Shown: positions 11,463 to 22,174 of the stretch, in pieces
Numbering within the stretch: the stretch's first letter is position 1
Layout: each line of letters begins with the position of its first letter
The notes under the pieces: model-generated
What the model saw: the letters and a program-made list of their open reading frames with translations, nothing else
Told to the model about the DNA's origin: nothing
The model's database searches: none
Origin: Curtobacterium sp. TC1
GTDB taxonomy: Bacteria > Actinomycetota > Actinomycetes > Actinomycetales > Microbacteriaceae
NCBI RefSeq assembly: GCF_019844075.1
Contig: NZ_CP081964.1
Span: 2,356,001 to 2,420,000, forward strand
Reading direction: 5' to 3'
DNA length: 64,000 nucleotides
Translations under genes and position numbers: made by a program

Positions 11463-13745
11463 TTACTCCTGGTGACCGTTGTGGTGGGCGCCGCCGGTCG
11501 TCGGGACCGACTTCTGCACCTGCACCAGGAACTCGACGTTCGACTGCGTCTCCTTGAGGTTCCGCAGCACGATCTCGAGGGCCTGCTGCGGGTCGAGCCC
11601 GGCGAGTGCCCGACGCAGACGCCAGGTGATCTTGACCTCGTCGGCGGAGAGCAGCTGCTCCTCGCGACGGGTGCCGGAGGCGTTGACGTCGACGGCCGGG
11701 AAGATCCGCTTGTCCGCCAGGTGACGGTTGAGGCGGAGCTCCATGTTGCCGGTGCCCTTGAACTCCTCGAAGATGACCTCGTCCATCTTGGAACCGGTCT
11801 CGACGAGCGCGGTGGCGAGGATGGTCAGCGAGCCGCCGTCCTCGATGTTGCGCGCCGCACCGAAGAAGCGCTTCGGCGGGTAGAGCGCCGCCGAGTCGAC
11901 GCCGCCGGAGAGCACGCGGCCCGACGCCGGGGTCGACAGGTTGTACGCACGGCCCAGACGGGTGATCGAGTCGAGCAGGAGCACGACGTCGTGTCCGAGC
12001 TCCACCAGGCGCTTCGCGCGCTCGATGGCGAGCTCGGCGACCGTGGTGTGGTCCTCGGCCGGACGGTCGAAGGTCGAGGCGATGACCTCGCCCTTCACCG
12101 TGCGCTGCATGTCGGTGACCTCTTCGGGCCGCTCGTCGACCAGGACGACCATGAGGTGCGCCTCGGGGTTGTTCTTCGCGACCGCGTTGGCGATGGCCTG
12201 CAGCACGACGGTCTTGCCGGCCTTGGGCGGCGAGACGATCAGACCGCGCTGGCCCTTGCCGATCGGCGACACGAGGTCGATGATGCGGGTGCTCAGCTTG
12301 CCGGGCTCCGTCTCGAGGCGCAGGCGCTCGTTCGGGTACAGCGGGGTGAGGTCGGAGAAGTCGACGCGGGCCGCTGCCTCTTCGGCGGTCTGGCCGTTGA
12401 CCGAGTCGACGGTCACGAGCGCGTTGTACTTCTGACGGCTCTGCTGCTCGTTGTCACGGGGCTGCTTGATCGAGCCGACGACGGCGTCGCCCTTGCGCAG
12501 GTGGTACTTCTTCACCTGGCCGAGCGAGACGTAGACGTCGTTCGGTCCGGGCAGGTAGCCCGTGGTGCGGACGAACGCGTAGTTGTCGAGGACGTCGAGG
12601 ATGCCCGCGATCGGGATCAGGACGTCGTCCTCGGTGACCTCGGGCTCGAAGTCGTCGTTCTGGCCGCCACGGCCGCGCTTGCGGTCCCGCTGGCGACGGC
12701 TGCGGCCGCCCTCGGAGTCGTCGGCGTTCTGCTGGGCCTGCTGGCCCTGCTTCTGCTGACCGTTCTGCTTCTGCTGGTTGGCCGCCTGCTGCTTCTGCTC
12801 GGCGCGGTCGTCCTGCTTCTGGTCGCGCTGCTTGGCGTCGTTCTGCTTGGCGTCGGACTGCTTGGCGTCGCCCTGCTTCTGCTGGTCGCCGCCGTTCTGC
12901 TTCTGCTGGCCGCCCTGCTGGTGCTGCTGACCGTCCTGCTGCGGCTGGTCACCGTTCTGCTCGCCGTTCTCGGCGTTCTGCCCACGACCACGACCGCGAC
13001 CACGGCTGCGACGGCCGCGACGCGAACCGCCCTCGCCCTGCTGGTCGTTCTGGTCGTTCTGCTCGCCGGACTCGGCGGCACCGGACTGGTCCTGCGACGC
13101 ACCCTCGGTGCTCTGCTGGTCGTTCCGCGCCTGCTGGTCGTCCTGCGCAGGTGCCGAGGTCGGCGTCTGCTGGTCGGCCGACTCGTTCGGCTGCTGAGCC
13201 TGCTGGTCGGAACCGCGCTGGCCACGGCCGCGACGCTGGCCACCGGTCTGCGTCTGGGCGGCTTCCTGGGCGTCCTTCTCGGCACGCACCTGGTCGAGGC
13301 CCGCGAGCAGGTCCTCGGTACCGGTGTGGCCGGCGTTGGTGTGCTCGGCGGCCGAGGTCGGGCCGGCGTTCACGGTGCCACCGGACGACGCACGACGCGA
13401 ACGGCGGGCACGCGACGGCGCGGCCGGCTCGGACTCGACGGCGGGGGCCTCGGGGTCGGCGACCGGAGCAGTCGGCGCCTCGGCTGCGGGCTCCGGCAGC
13501 GTCGGCTGCTCGGTCACCGGGGCCGTGACGGGGGGCGCGGCGGGCGCTGCCGCGGCGGGGGCTGCCGCGGCGGGGGCGTCGTCCGTCACGGGGCGCTTGT
13601 CCTCGATCGAGGCGATGAGGTCGCCCTTGCGGAGCTTCGAGAGCCCGGTGATGCCGAGCGAGGAGGCGATGCGCTGGAGTTCCGGCAGTCGGAGGGCGCG
13701 CAGGTCGCTGGGGATCTCCACCTGGGCGGAGTTGTTGTCGGTCAA
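11463..13745 (-). CDS. rho: Transcription termination factor Rho with a long Q/N/K-rich insertion
   Basis: Rho is the hexameric RNA helicase that terminates untranslated transcripts. The 760-aa protein has the N-terminal SAP-like domain ([25 protein letters not shown]), a low-complexity region from about residue 60 to 385, the RNA-binding cold-shock domain ([20 protein letters not shown]), the Walker A PPKAGKT, and the conserved [11 protein letters not shown]. The insertion is rich in Q, N, D, K, R and G, with five-residue repeats of the DAKQ(S/N/R) type and an RGRGRGRG patch. Translation starts at a TTG (13745) after GAAAGGAAA. Insertions here are known in actinobacterial Rho, but this one is strongly glutamine-rich. 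Confidence 0.97.
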   Translation of the reverse strand: MTDNNSAQVEIPSDLRALRLPELQRIASSLGITGLSKLRKGDLIASIEDKRPVTDDAPAAAAPAAAAPAAPPVTAPVTEQPTLPEPAAEAPTAPVADPEAPAVESEPAAPSRARRSRRASSGGTVNAGPTSAAEHTNAGHTGTEDLLAGLDQVRAEKDAQEAAQTQTGGQRRGRGQRGSDQQAQQPNESADQQTPTSAPAQDDQQARNDQQSTEGASQDQSGAAESGEQNDQNDQQGEGGSRRGRRSRGRGRGRGQNAENGEQNGDQPQQDGQQHQQGGQQKQNGGDQQKQGDAKQSDAKQNDAKQRDQKQDDRAEQKQQAANQQKQNGQQKQGQQAQQNADDSEGGRSRRQRDRKRGRGGQNDDFEPEVTEDDVLIPIAGILDVLDNYAFVRTTGYLPGPNDVYVSLGQVKKYHLRKGDAVVGSIKQPRDNEQQSRQKYNALVTVDSVNGQTAEEAAARVDFSDLTPLYPNERLRLETEPGKLSTRIIDLVSPIGKGQRGLIVSPPKAGKTVVLQAIANAVAKNNPEAHLMVVLVDERPEEVTDMQRTVKGEVIASTFDRPAEDHTTVAELAIERAKRLVELGHDVVLLLDSITRLGRAYNLSTPASGRVLSGGVDSAALYPPKRFFGAARNIEDGGSLTILATALVETGSKMDEVIFEEFKGTGNMELRLNRHLADKRIFPAVDVNASGTRREEQLLSADEVKITWRLRRALAGLDPQQALEIVLRNLKETQSNVEFLVQVQKSVPTTGGAHHNGHQE

Positions 13746-13938
13746 GGTCGGTGTTTCCTTTCGAACCGCAGAACGCGGAGAGTTTCCACCGTCCCGGATG
13801 CACGGGTATGCATCGACCGCCGTTCAGACGACGGACCGGGATTCGGTGATCAGAAAGAGAGTGCCCCCGCGCACCGGACCCTGCGCTGCGTCGGAGCTGG
13901 CCACGGGATGGACCCCATGGCACGAGCAGTCCGGGCGA

Positions 13939-14958
13939 CTACGCGGGTTCGGCTTCGAGCGCCGAGTGCGCCACCACTGTAGCACCACCGAGATCGACGG
14001 CCAGCATGAGCGCCCGCCAGTCGGATTCCCCGGGCCGGGCGACGAGATCCGCGGCGGTGAGCCGTTGCGCCGGGTCGCTGCCGAGCACGAGCAGGCTCGG
14101 TCCCGCCCCGGACACGACGGCCGCGAGCCCGTGCTGACGGAGCAGTCCGATCAGTGCGTCGGTCTCCGGCATCGCGCTGGCCCGGTAGGCCTGGTGCAGA
14201 CGGTCCTCGGTCGCGGCGAGCAGGAGCTCGGGGCTCTGGATGAGCGCGGCGACGAGCAGTGCGGAGCGGGAGACGTTGAACGCGGCGTCGGCGTGCGGGA
14301 CGTTCTCGGGCTGCAGGGAGCGGGCCAGCTTCGTCGACAGCGTGGACGTCGGCACGAACACGACCGGTGCGACACCGCGGTGCACCAGGAGCCGCTTGTA
14401 GGCGGGTCCTTCGGCCGTCATCCACGCGATGGTGAGCCCACCGAACAGTGCGGGGGCGACGTTGTCCGGGTGCCCCTCCATCTCGGTGGCCAGGCTGAGC
14501 AGCGTCGAGGCGTCCAGGTCGACGACGCCCTCGAGCAGCCCGCGGGCCGCCATCAGGCCCGCGACGATCGCGGCCGCCGAGGAACCGAGCCCACGGCCGT
14601 GCGGGATCGCGTTCGTGGCGTGCAGTTCGAGGCCGGGCTGGTCGACGCCGGCGTGCTCGAGGCCGCGGCGGACGGCGCGCACGACCAGGTTCGTGTCGTC
14701 GGTGGCGACCTCGCCCGCACCGACGCCCTGCACCGTGACGGTGGCGCCGGGTTCCGGGCGGACCCGGACGACGACCTCGTCGTACAGCGAAAGCGCGAGG
14801 CCGAGCGAGTCGAACCCCGGGCCGAGGTTCGCGGACGTCGCCGGCACGCGGACGCGCACGGCCCGTCCGGCGGGCACAGCGTGGACCGCCCGTCCGGCCG
14901 GTACAGCGCTGTGGGCGGTGACGCCCTCCCCCGGTCCGGACGAGCGGTCGAGGCTCAC
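13939..14958 (-). CDS. thrB: Homoserine kinase
   Basis: ThrB phosphorylates homoserine in threonine synthesis. The 339-aa GHMP kinase has the N-terminal [19 protein letters not shown], the ATP-binding loop [17 protein letters not shown] and the C-terminal [10 protein letters not shown]. The GTG start at 14958 overlaps the thrC stop as GTGA, which fits translational coupling. The N-terminus is about 25 residues longer than usual and contains a short repeat ([17 protein letters not shown]), encoded by a duplicated stretch at about 14865-14915. The longer open frame upstream is a shadow of thrC. Confidence 0.95.
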   Translation of the reverse strand: MSLDRSSGPGEGVTAHSAVPAGRAVHAVPAGRAVRVRVPATSANLGPGFDSLGLALSLYDEVVVRVRPEPGATVTVQGVGAGEVATDDTNLVVRAVRRGLEHAGVDQPGLELHATNAIPHGRGLGSSAAAIVAGLMAARGLLEGVVDLDASTLLSLATEMEGHPDNVAPALFGGLTIAWMTAEGPAYKRLLVHRGVAPVVFVPTSTLSTKLARSLQPENVPHADAAFNVSRSALLVAALIQSPELLLAATEDRLHQAYRASAMPETDALIGLLRQHGLAAVVSGAGPSLLVLGSDPAQRLTAADLVARPGESDWRALMLAVDLGGATVVAHSALEAEPA

Positions 14959-16034
14959 TGCGCCGAGACCAGTCCGAGCACGTCCGCGATCGACTTGGTG
15001 TCGACCGGCACGCTCGTCGGGGTGACCTCGCTGCCGTCCTCGGTGCGCAGGGCCCACTGCGGGTCCTTCAGGCCGTGGCCGGTGACGGTGATGACGACCT
15101 TCGCGCCCTTCGGCACGATGCCGGCGTCGGCGCGCTCGAGGAGCCCTGCGACACCGATCGCCGACGCGGGCTCGACGAAGACGCCGACCTCGGCCGACAG
15201 GATGTGGTGCGCGGCGAGGATGGCCTCGTCCGAGATGGCGCCGAAGTAGCCGTCGGTCTCGTCGCGGGCTTCGAGGGCGAACTGCCACGAGGCCGGATTG
15301 CCGATGCGGATCGCCGACGCGATGGTGTCCGGGTTCTTGACGACCTCGCCGCGCACGATCGGTGCGGAGCCGGCCGCCTGGAACCCGAACATGCGCGGGA
15401 GCTTCGTCGTGCGACCGGCGGCCACGTCCTCGCGGTAGCCGCGCGAGTACGCGGTGTAGTTGCCCGCGTTGCCGACCGGCAGGAAGTGGAAGTCCGGGGC
15501 GTCGCCGAGCACGTCGACGACCTCGAACGCGGCGGTCTTCTGGCCCTCGATGCGGTCGTTGTTGACCGAGTTGACGAGGTGCACCGGGTAGTTCGCCGCC
15601 AGGTCGCGGGCGATGTCGAGGCAGTCGTCGAAGTTGCCCTGGACCTGCAGCAGCTGCGCGTCGTGCGCGACGGCCTGGCTGAGCTTGCCCATGGCGATCT
15701 TGCCCTCGGGCACGAGCACCGCGGCGGTGATGCCGGCGTGCGTGGCGTACGCGGCGGCCGAGGCGCTGGTGTTGCCGGTCGAGGCGCAGATGACGGCCTT
15801 CGCACCGTGCTCGACGGCCTTCGAGATCGCCATCGTCATGCCGCGGTCCTTGAAGGACCCGGTCGGGTTCATGCCCTCGAACTTGACGTAGACCTCGGCG
15901 CCGGTGCGCTCGGAGAGCCGACGAGCCGGGATGAGGGGCGTGCCGCCCTCACCGAGCGTGACGATCGGCGTCGCCTCGGTCACGTCGAGTCGGTCGGCGT
16001 ACTCGCGCAGGACTCCCTGCCACTGGTGGGCCAT
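14955..16034 (-). CDS. thrC: Threonine synthase
   Basis: ThrC converts O-phosphohomoserine to threonine with pyridoxal phosphate. The 359-aa protein is the short, actinobacterial/Bacillus type. The PLP lysine lies in [13 protein letters not shown], the phosphate-binding region in [13 protein letters not shown], and the C-terminus has [13 protein letters not shown]. It follows hom by 71 bp and is coupled to thrB by an overlapping start and stop. With lysA and hom it covers the homoserine-to-threonine branch. Confidence 0.96.
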   Translation of the reverse strand: MAHQWQGVLREYADRLDVTEATPIVTLGEGGTPLIPARRLSERTGAEVYVKFEGMNPTGSFKDRGMTMAISKAVEHGAKAVICASTGNTSASAAAYATHAGITAAVLVPEGKIAMGKLSQAVAHDAQLLQVQGNFDDCLDIARDLAANYPVHLVNSVNNDRIEGQKTAAFEVVDVLGDAPDFHFLPVGNAGNYTAYSRGYREDVAAGRTTKLPRMFGFQAAGSAPIVRGEVVKNPDTIASAIRIGNPASWQFALEARDETDGYFGAISDEAILAAHHILSAEVGVFVEPASAIGVAGLLERADAGIVPKGAKVVITVTGHGLKDPQWALRTEDGSEVTPTSVPVDTKSIADVLGLVSAQ

Positions 16035-16088
16035 CAGGCTTCTCTCTCTGTCCGGTGGGTCGGTCTGGTTTTCGGTTCGGGGTCGGCC

Positions 16089-16099
16089 TGGAGGCCCGT
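16089..16099. repeat. Dispersed TGGAGGCCCGT motif between hom and thrC
   Basis: This copy of the GGAGGCCCGT family lies just downstream of the hom stop codon (16106) and is followed by GGTGCGTC, like the copy at 9454. Confidence 0.5.
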
Positions 16100-16105
16100 G
16101 GTGCG

Positions 16106-17413
16106 TCAGGCGCCGACGAAGCGCAGGACGCTGGTCACGTCCAGGACCACGTCCTCGCCGCGGAGCGTGCGGACGGTGTCCGCCAGGTCGGCTTCGCGCG
16201 CCAGGTGCGTGCCGATGACGAGCGCGGCCGTCCCCTCGGGGGCGCCCGCGGTGGTCTGCTCGACGGTCTCGACGCTCACGCCGTGCTTCGCGAGCACGCC
16301 GGCGACCGTCGACAGCACGCCGGGGGCGTCCGTGACGTGCAAGGTGATCTGGTAGCGCGTGCGGACGGTGCCGATCGGGAAGACGGGCAGGTCCGACTGG
16401 GTCGACTCCGCGACGCCCGGGCCGCCGATGACGTGCCGACGTGCGGCGGACACGAGGTCACCGAGCACGGCGGAGGCCGTTTCGACGCCACCGGCACCGG
16501 CACCGTAGAACATGAGGTCGCCGGCTGCTTCGGCCTCGACGAACACGGCGTTCTTCGCACCGTGCACGCTCGCCAGGGGGTGCGACTCCGGCACGAGGGC
16601 CGGGTACACCCGGGCGCTGACGCCTTCGCGGCCGTCCTCGTCGGTCAGCCGCTCGGCGGTCGCCAGGATCTTCACGACGTAGCCGGCCTTGCGCGCGGCA
16701 CGGACCTGCTCGATCGTGACCGACGTGATGCCCTCGCGGTGCACCGCAGCCAGCGGCACCGAGGTGTGGAACGCCAGCGAGGCCAGGATCGCGGCCTTCT
16801 GCGCGGCGTCGTAGCCCTCGATGTCGGCGGTCGGGTCGGCCTCGGCGTACCCGAGCTCGGTCGCGGTGGCCAGGGCGTCCTCGAACGTGCTCCCCTGCCG
16901 GTCCATCAGGTCGAGGATGAAGTTCGTGGTGCCGTTGACGATGCCCATGATCCGCTCGATGCGGTCACCGGCGAGCGAGTCGTGCAGCGGTCGGATGATC
17001 GGGATCGCACCGGCCACGGCGGCCTCGTAGTACAGCTGCGCGCCGACCTGCTCGGCCACCGCGAAGAGCTCCGGACCGTGGGTCGCCAGGAGCGCCTTGT
17101 TGCCCGTGACGACGTCTGCACCGGACTGCAGCGCCTGCAGCACGAGCGTGCGCGCCGGCTCGATGCCACCGATCAGCTCGACGACGATGTCGGCACCGAG
17201 GATGAGCGATCCGGCATCGGTCGTGTAGAGCTCACGGGGCAGGTCGACGTCGCGCGGGGCGTCGACGTCGCGCACGGCGATCCCGACGAGTTCGAGGCCG
17301 GCACCCGCGCGCGAGGCGAGTTCGTCGGCGTGCTCGAGCAGGAGCCGCGCGACCTGGGACCCGACCGAGCCGGCCCCGAGCAGCGCGACGCGGACGTTGC
17401 GGTATTCGATCAT
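16106..17413 (-). CDS. hom: Homoserine dehydrogenase with C-terminal ACT domain
   Basis: Hom reduces aspartate semialdehyde to homoserine with NAD(P)H. The 435-aa protein has the Rossmann motif [15 protein letters not shown], the conserved [11 protein letters not shown] and the [15 protein letters not shown] active-site segment ([13 protein letters not shown]). A C-terminal ACT domain ([27 protein letters not shown]) implies feedback control by threonine, as known for the family. The ATG at 17413 is used; the longer frame upstream is a shadow of lysA. It follows lysA by 43 bp and probably belongs to the same transcript. Confidence 0.96.
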   Translation of the reverse strand: MIEYRNVRVALLGAGSVGSQVARLLLEHADELASRAGAGLELVGIAVRDVDAPRDVDLPRELYTTDAGSLILGADIVVELIGGIEPARTLVLQALQSGADVVTGNKALLATHGPELFAVAEQVGAQLYYEAAVAGAIPIIRPLHDSLAGDRIERIMGIVNGTTNFILDLMDRQGSTFEDALATATELGYAEADPTADIEGYDAAQKAAILASLAFHTSVPLAAVHREGITSVTIEQVRAARKAGYVVKILATAERLTDEDGREGVSARVYPALVPESHPLASVHGAKNAVFVEAEAAGDLMFYGAGAGGVETASAVLGDLVSAARRHVIGGPGVAESTQSDLPVFPIGTVRTRYQITLHVTDAPGVLSTVAGVLAKHGVSVETVEQTTAGAPEGTAALVIGTHLAREADLADTVRTLRGEDVVLDVTSVLRFVGA

Positions 17414-17456
17414 CTGGTGTGGTTCCTGTCGGTGGGGGTGAGCCCTGTTCGTCGGG

Positions 17457-18881
17457 TCAGTTGCCGGTGCCGGCGTGGGGTACGGGCACGACCCCGGTGT
17501 CGCGGGCGAGGAGGTCGTCGATCGACTCGCCCCGCACGAGGATACGGGCTGCGCCGTCCGCCACGGCGACGACCGGCGGTCGGCCCACGTGGTTGTAGTT
17601 GCTCGACAGCGCCCAGCAGTACGCGCCGGTGGCCGCGACGGCGAGCAGGTCACCGCGCTGGACGTCACCCGGCAGGTACTCGTCGTTCACCACGATGTCC
17701 CCGCTCTCGCAGTGCTTCCCGACGACGCGGGTGAGCACGGCCGGCGACCCGGACGCCCGGGCGAGCCGGGCGGTGTAGTCCGCGCCGTACAGGGCCGGGC
17801 GGGCGTTGTCGCTCATGCCGCCGTCGACGGACACGTACGTGCGCGTCGCGTGGCCCGCGTCGTCGCCGGTCTCGAGGGTGACGGGCTTGATCGTGCCGAC
17901 GCGGTAGAGCGTGATGCCCGCCGGCCCGACGATGTAGCGACCGGGCTCGACCGCGACCTCGGGCACCGGGATGTCCCGCTCGGCGCAGGCCTCGGCGATG
18001 ATCGCGGCGAGGGCGTCGGCGACGTCCTCGGGCGCGAAGGCGGAGTCGGCCTCGGTGTAGTCGATGCCCCAGCCGCCGCCGAGGTTCAGCTCGGGCACCG
18101 GACCGGTCTCGACGAGGGTGGCGTGCACGTCCATCAGGCGTCGAGCGGCCTCGCGGAACCCGGACTCGTCGAAGATCTGCGAACCGATGTGCGAGTGCAG
18201 GCCGACGAACACCAGCGACGACTCGGCGCGCACCGCCTCGGCCGCGGCGACGGCCTCGGTGAGCGGGATGCCGAACTTCTGGTCCTCGCGCGCAGTGGCC
18301 AGGTACTCGTGGGTGGACGCGTGCACGCCGCTGTTGATCCGAATGCGCACGCGCTGCACGACCCCGGCGTCCGCAGCGGCACGGGCGACACGCTGGACCT
18401 CTTCGTGGCTGTCGAGCACGATCGTGCCCACGCCGACCTCGACCGCGCGGGCGATCTCGGCGTCGGACTTGTCGTTGCCGTGGAAGCCGAGCATCGCCGG
18501 GTCGATGCCGGCGGCCAGGGCGACCGCGAGCTCCCCGCCGGTGCAGACGTCGACGCGCAGGTCGGCCTCGGCCATCCACGCCACGACCTGGGTCGTCAGG
18601 AACGCCTTGCCGGCGTAGTACACGTGGGCGCGGGTGCCGATGCCCTCGAACGCCTCGGTGAACGCGTTGCGCACCCGCACCGCACGGGACTGCACGTCGC
18701 TCTCGTCGACGACGTAGAGCGGGGTGCCGTACTGCCGGACCAGGTCCGTCGCGGTGACACCGCCGATGGCCAGGTCGCCGTCGTCGGTCCGCGTCGCGGA
18801 CGCGGGCCAGATCCGGTCCACCAGCTCGGAGGCGTCCGTCGGGAACCGCAGTCGCGGCGGTGCAAGGGGGTTCTCGCTCAC
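17457..18881 (-). CDS. lysA: Diaminopimelate decarboxylase
   Basis: LysA makes lysine from meso-diaminopimelate with pyridoxal phosphate. The 474-aa protein has the PLP lysine in HVYYAGKAFL, the GLHSHIGSQIF segment, the LGGGWGIDYTE loop and the substrate-binding GKHCESGDIV. The GTG start at 18881 is supported by a TAGGAT box ending 8 nt upstream and the lack of a Shine-Dalgarno sequence, which suggests a leaderless mRNA that starts the lysA-hom-thrC-thrB operon. Confidence 0.96.
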   Translation of the reverse strand: MSENPLAPPRLRFPTDASELVDRIWPASATRTDDGDLAIGGVTATDLVRQYGTPLYVVDESDVQSRAVRVRNAFTEAFEGIGTRAHVYYAGKAFLTTQVVAWMAEADLRVDVCTGGELAVALAAGIDPAMLGFHGNDKSDAEIARAVEVGVGTIVLDSHEEVQRVARAAADAGVVQRVRIRINSGVHASTHEYLATAREDQKFGIPLTEAVAAAEAVRAESSLVFVGLHSHIGSQIFDESGFREAARRLMDVHATLVETGPVPELNLGGGWGIDYTEADSAFAPEDVADALAAIIAEACAERDIPVPEVAVEPGRYIVGPAGITLYRVGTIKPVTLETGDDAGHATRTYVSVDGGMSDNARPALYGADYTARLARASGSPAVLTRVVGKHCESGDIVVNDEYLPGDVQRGDLLAVAATGAYCWALSSNYNHVGRPPVVAVADGAARILVRGESIDDLLARDTGVVPVPHAGTGN

Positions 18882-18889
18882 GGGACCCG

Positions 18890-18895
18890 ATCCTA
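18890..18895 (-). promoter_or_regulatory. -10 box TAGGAT of a probable leaderless lysA transcript
   Basis: TAGGAT on the minus strand lies 8 nt before the lysA GTG, so transcription would begin at or next to the start codon. This is one of the clearest TANNNT cases in the window. Confidence 0.6.
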
Positions 18896-18939
18896 CCGAC
18901 GCTGGACGGGCCTCCCGGCCGCGTTACGCAGCCACGGGA

Positions 18940-19695
18940 TCAGCCGCAGCTGCCGACCGTCTGCAGACCCTCCTCGTTGAGCGGCAGCGCGTCCGCGGTG
19001 ACGCGGACCGTCGCGTCGGCCTTCGAGACGTCGAGCGAGCGCACGCGGAGCGATTCGGGCAGGAACTGCGCCGTGCAGACCTGCACCGGCACGTTCGTGA
19101 CGCCGGGGATCGAGTTGACCTTGAGGCCGAGGTCCGAGTTGGTGATCCGCACGCTCTTCGGGGTGATCGTGATGCCGCGGCCGTCGTCCTGCGCGACCAC
19201 GTCGCCCTTCGCCGCGTAGGTGATGTCGTAGCCGAGCACCGCGGTGGAGCCGGACAGCTCGACGCCGCCGTCCACCAGGGAGAGCCGGTCGAACAGCGGA
19301 CTGTACTTCGACAGGTCCTTCACGCTCGACGACGCGAGCGTGACGGTGCCGTCGACGTCGCGCACGTCGCCCTTGCCGTCCACCGGGACGTCCCGCGCGG
19401 TGACGTCGGCGGCGAGCGGGATGCCGTCGACGGTGAGCTTCGACGAGGAGATCTCGACCTGGTCGAGCGTGCCGCCGATGAGCTGCGGGATGACGATGCC
19501 GTCGGCGTGCGCCTCGACCTGGCCCGTGGTGCCGTCGGGCAGCGACTGCTCGACCTGCTGCGCGATGATGCGGTCGACGACCCCGCGGAGCACGAACTCG
19601 GCGATCACGACGAGGGCGGCGAGCACGACGACGACCACGATCAGGACGACGGGCCAGCGGCGGCGCGTGCGGGGGCGTTCGGTGGCGGCGGACAT
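18940..19695 (-). CDS. LmeA-like (DUF2993) membrane-anchored lipid-binding protein
   Basis: A 251-aa protein with an arginine-rich N-terminus followed by one membrane helix (WPVVLIVVVVVLAALVVIAEFVL, about residues 14-36) and a beta-rich extracytoplasmic domain. The pattern LRGVVDRIIAQQVEQSL followed by repeated beta strands matches the DUF2993 family, whose mycobacterial member LmeA binds phospholipids and supports mannan maturation. The ATG at 19695 gives a sensible N-terminus; upstream sequence in frame is not conserved-looking. It lies between argS and lysA on the same strand but far enough from both to be transcribed alone. The family call is moderately sure. Confidence 0.72.
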   Translation of the reverse strand: MSAATERPRTRRRWPVVLIVVVVVLAALVVIAEFVLRGVVDRIIAQQVEQSLPDGTTGQVEAHADGIVIPQLIGGTLDQVEISSSKLTVDGIPLAADVTARDVPVDGKGDVRDVDGTVTLASSSVKDLSKYSPLFDRLSLVDGGVELSGSTAVLGYDITYAAKGDVVAQDDGRGITITPKSVRITNSDLGLKVNSIPGVTNVPVQVCTAQFLPESLRVRSLDVSKADATVRVTADALPLNEEGLQTVGSCG

Positions 19696-19768
19696 GCCTC
19701 CCACCCTGCCAGGTGGTCCCGTCAGCCTGCCTGGAGGCGCGGGGCGGGGCGGGGTGCGGGCCCGCTCG

Positions 19769-19815
19769 ATCGCGCCCCGCCACGGCCATTGCGCCCCCGC
19801 ACACCGGGGCGCGAT
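19769..19815 (-). terminator. Stem-loop downstream of argS
   Basis: Arms ATCGCGCCCC (19769-19778) and GGGGCGCGAT (19806-19815) are perfectly complementary. A second pair, GCGCCCCC (19791-19798) and GGGGGCGC (19824-19831), gives an alternative fold. The structure follows the argS stop on the minus strand; no T-run is present, so Rho-independent action is only suggested. Confidence 0.5.
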
Positions 19816-19873
19816 GACCGTCAGGGGGCGCGTCACGACAACGGCTCGGCCGTCTGCTCGCGACGCGGCTCCG

Positions 19874-21544
19874 CTACATGCGGGACGGAGCGCTCACACC
19901 GAGGAGGCCGAGGCCGTTGCGGAGGACCTGGCCGGTGGCGTCGTTCAGCCAGAGGCGCGTGCGGTGCAGGTCGGTGACGGGCTCGTCGCCGAGCGGGGTC
20001 ACGCGGCAGGCGTCGTACCAGCGGTGGTACAGGCCCGCGAGCTGCTCGATGTACCGGGCGATGCGGTGCGGCTCACGGAGCTCTGCGGCGTGGCGCACCA
20101 CGCGCGGGTACTCGGCCAGGGCACCGAGCAGGGCGCCCTCGGAGTCGTGCGTCAACAACGAGGCGTCGAACGCGGACCGGTCGACTCCGGCCGCCTCGGC
20201 GTTGCGGGCCACCGACTGGGTGCGCGCGTGGGCGTACTGCACGTAGAAGACGGGGTTGTCGTTCGTCCGCTTCGTGAGCAGGTCGAGGTCGATGTCGATC
20301 GCGGTGTCGCTGGCGAACCGGACGAGCGAGTACCGGCCGGCGTCGACCCCGACGGCGTCGACGAGGTCCTCCATCGTGACGATGGTGCCGTTGCGCTTCG
20401 ACATGCGCATCGGCTCGCCGTCCTTGAGCAGGTTGACCATCTGCCCGATCAGGATCTCGAGGTTCGTGCCCGGCTCGTCACCGAAGGCCGCGCACATCGC
20501 CATCATCCGGCCGACGTAGCCGTGGTGGTCCGCGCCGAGCATGATCAGGTTGCGCTCGAAGCCGCGCTCGCGCTTGTCGAGGTAGTACGCCAGGTCGCCG
20601 GCGATGTACGCGGGTTCGCCGTCGGACTTGATGACCACGCGGTCGCGGTCGTCGCCGAAGTCGGTCGTGCGGAGCCACTCGGCGCCCTCGGCCTCGTACA
20701 TCACGCCGGCCGACCGCAGACGGGCGATGGCGCGCTCGACGGCCTTCGACTCGTGCAGGGCGTTCTCGTGGAAGTAGACGTCGAAGTCCACACCGAAGTC
20801 GTGCAGCGACGACTTGATGTCCGCGAACATGAAGTCCACGCCCTCACGCCGGAAGACCTCCTGCGCCTCGTCGCGCGGCAGGTCCTTGACGTCGGTCGAC
20901 GGGTCGAGCGTCGCGATCACACGCGCCGCGATCTCGGAGATGTACGCGCCGCCGTAGCCGTCCTCCGGCGTGGGCTCGCCGAGCGCCGACGCGACGAGGG
21001 AGCGGGCGAAGCGGTCGATCTGCGCACCGTGGTCGTTGAAGTAGTACTCGCGGGTGACGAGGCCGCCCTGCGCCTGGAACACGCGGGCCAGGCTGTCGCC
21101 CACCGCCGCCCAGCGCACGCCGCCCATGTGGATCGGGCCGGTCGGGTTCGCCGACACGAACTCCAGGTTGATCCGGACGCCGTCGTACAAGTCGCCGCGC
21201 CCGAAGGACTCGCCGCCCTCGACGATCGTGCGGGCGATCTCGCCGGCCGCCGCCGCCTCGAGTGTGATGTTGATGAACCCGGGGCCGGCGACGTCGACCG
21301 AGGCCACGCCGTCGAGTTCGGTCAGCTCACCGGCGATCTCCGTCGCGAGCTCGCGCGGGTTCGTGCCGATGCGCTTCGCGAGCTGCATGGCGGCGTTCGA
21401 GGCCCAGTCGCCGTGCGCGCGGTTCTTCGGCCGCTCGAGCACCACGTGGGAGTCCCCGATCGTCACGGTCTCGGACGCGCCTCGTCGCTCGACGATCCCG
21501 GTCAGGATCGACAGGTACGCGGCGGAGAGTTCGGCAGGAGTCAC
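19874..21544 (-). CDS. argS: Arginyl-tRNA synthetase
   Basis: ArgS charges tRNA-Arg. The protein, 556 aa from the preferred start, has the HIGH-equivalent motif [23 protein letters not shown], the [15 protein letters not shown] segment and the C-terminal DALRD-type anticodon-binding domain ending in [19 protein letters not shown] at 21577 would add 11 residues, but the GTG at 21544 has a TAGACT box (21553-21558) 8 nt upstream and fits a leaderless mRNA. A tRNA-Arg gene lies about 1.2 kb away on the other strand. Confidence 0.95.
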   Translation of the reverse strand: MTPAELSAAYLSILTGIVERRGASETVTIGDSHVVLERPKNRAHGDWASNAAMQLAKRIGTNPRELATEIAGELTELDGVASVDVAGPGFINITLEAAAAGEIARTIVEGGESFGRGDLYDGVRINLEFVSANPTGPIHMGGVRWAAVGDSLARVFQAQGGLVTREYYFNDHGAQIDRFARSLVASALGEPTPEDGYGGAYISEIAARVIATLDPSTDVKDLPRDEAQEVFRREGVDFMFADIKSSLHDFGVDFDVYFHENALHESKAVERAIARLRSAGVMYEAEGAEWLRTTDFGDDRDRVVIKSDGEPAYIAGDLAYYLDKRERGFERNLIMLGADHHGYVGRMMAMCAAFGDEPGTNLEILIGQMVNLLKDGEPMRMSKRNGTIVTMEDLVDAVGVDAGRYSLVRFASDTAIDIDLDLLTKRTNDNPVFYVQYAHARTQSVARNAEAAGVDRSAFDASLLTHDSEGALLGALAEYPRVVRHAAELREPHRIARYIEQLAGLYHRWYDACRVTPLGDEPVTDLHRTRLWLNDATGQVLRNGLGLLGVSAPSRM

Positions 21545-21552
21545 GGCGGACG

Positions 21553-21558
21553 AGTCTA
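21553..21558 (-). promoter_or_regulatory. -10 box TAGACT that decides the argS start
   Basis: TAGACT on the minus strand lies 8 nt before the GTG at 21544. If it is the -10 element, the upstream GTG at 21577 would not be in the mRNA. Confidence 0.5.
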
Positions 21559-21603
21559 CCGGGACACCCAGGTGCACGCCGGACGATGGGCCATCATGTC
21601 GGC

Positions 21604-22173
21604 ATGACCACCCGAAGCCGTGCCCGGGCGTGCTCCGTCGCCGTCGTCACCGCCGCAGCAGCACTCGCCCTGTCGGCCTGCTCGAGCGGAGGCGACAGCG
21701 ACCCGACGCCCAATGCGACCCCGGTCGGCACGGCGGTGGCCCAGACGTGCGCCGAGCTCCTGCCGACCGAGGCCCTGTCGGTGTACGGCACGACCTTCGC
21801 ACTCGACGACTCCTTCACCCCGGCGAAGGGCTCCCCCGCCGCCACCATCGCGAAGCAGCGGGGCCGCGTCTGCCAGTTCGTCGCCACCGACGACGACACC
21901 GAGACGATCACCCTCGCCGTCGCCCACCTGCCTGAGAAGTCGCTCACCAACCTGAAGGACGCCCTGTACGACCGGGGCGGCTCGGTCCCCACCTACCGCG
22001 TCGAGGGCTACTTCGCGTTGAACGACGGCATCGGCCGCGCGGACGCCTTCGCGGACCCGTACTGGATCACCACGCAGTCGACGCTGTTCACCGAGCCCGG
22101 CGGTGCACAGCCCGTCGTCGACGCGGTCCGCGCCGCGCTGCAGCCGACAGCGTCGGCGACGCCGGCGGGCTGA
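21604..22173 (+). CDS. Putative lipoprotein of unknown function
   Basis: A 189-aa protein with a basic N-terminus, a hydrophobic stretch and a lipobox (LALSACS, Cys about residue 27), so export and lipid anchoring are likely. The mature part begins with a low-complexity [12 protein letters not shown] linker. Two further cysteines (in AQTCAELLP and RGRVCQF) could form a disulfide. No enzymatic motif is recognised. The start at 21604 is preferred to one 18 bp upstream because the signal peptide then begins MTTRSRARA. It is divergent from argS, with starts only 59 bp apart. Confidence 0.75.
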   Translation: MTTRSRARACSVAVVTAAAALALSACSSGGDSDPTPNATPVGTAVAQTCAELLPTEALSVYGTTFALDDSFTPAKGSPAATIAKQRGRVCQFVATDDDTETITLAVAHLPEKSLTNLKDALYDRGGSVPTYRVEGYFALNDGIGRADAFADPYWITTQSTLFTEPGGAQPVVDAVRAALQPTASATPAG

Positions 22174-22174
22174 C

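Noticed and set aside
9921..13982. A 1353-aa plus-strand frame opposite prmC, prfA and rho
   Set aside because: Same reason: a GC-driven antisense frame. Its leucine-rich part is simply the complement of the Q-rich region of rho and is not a membrane protein.
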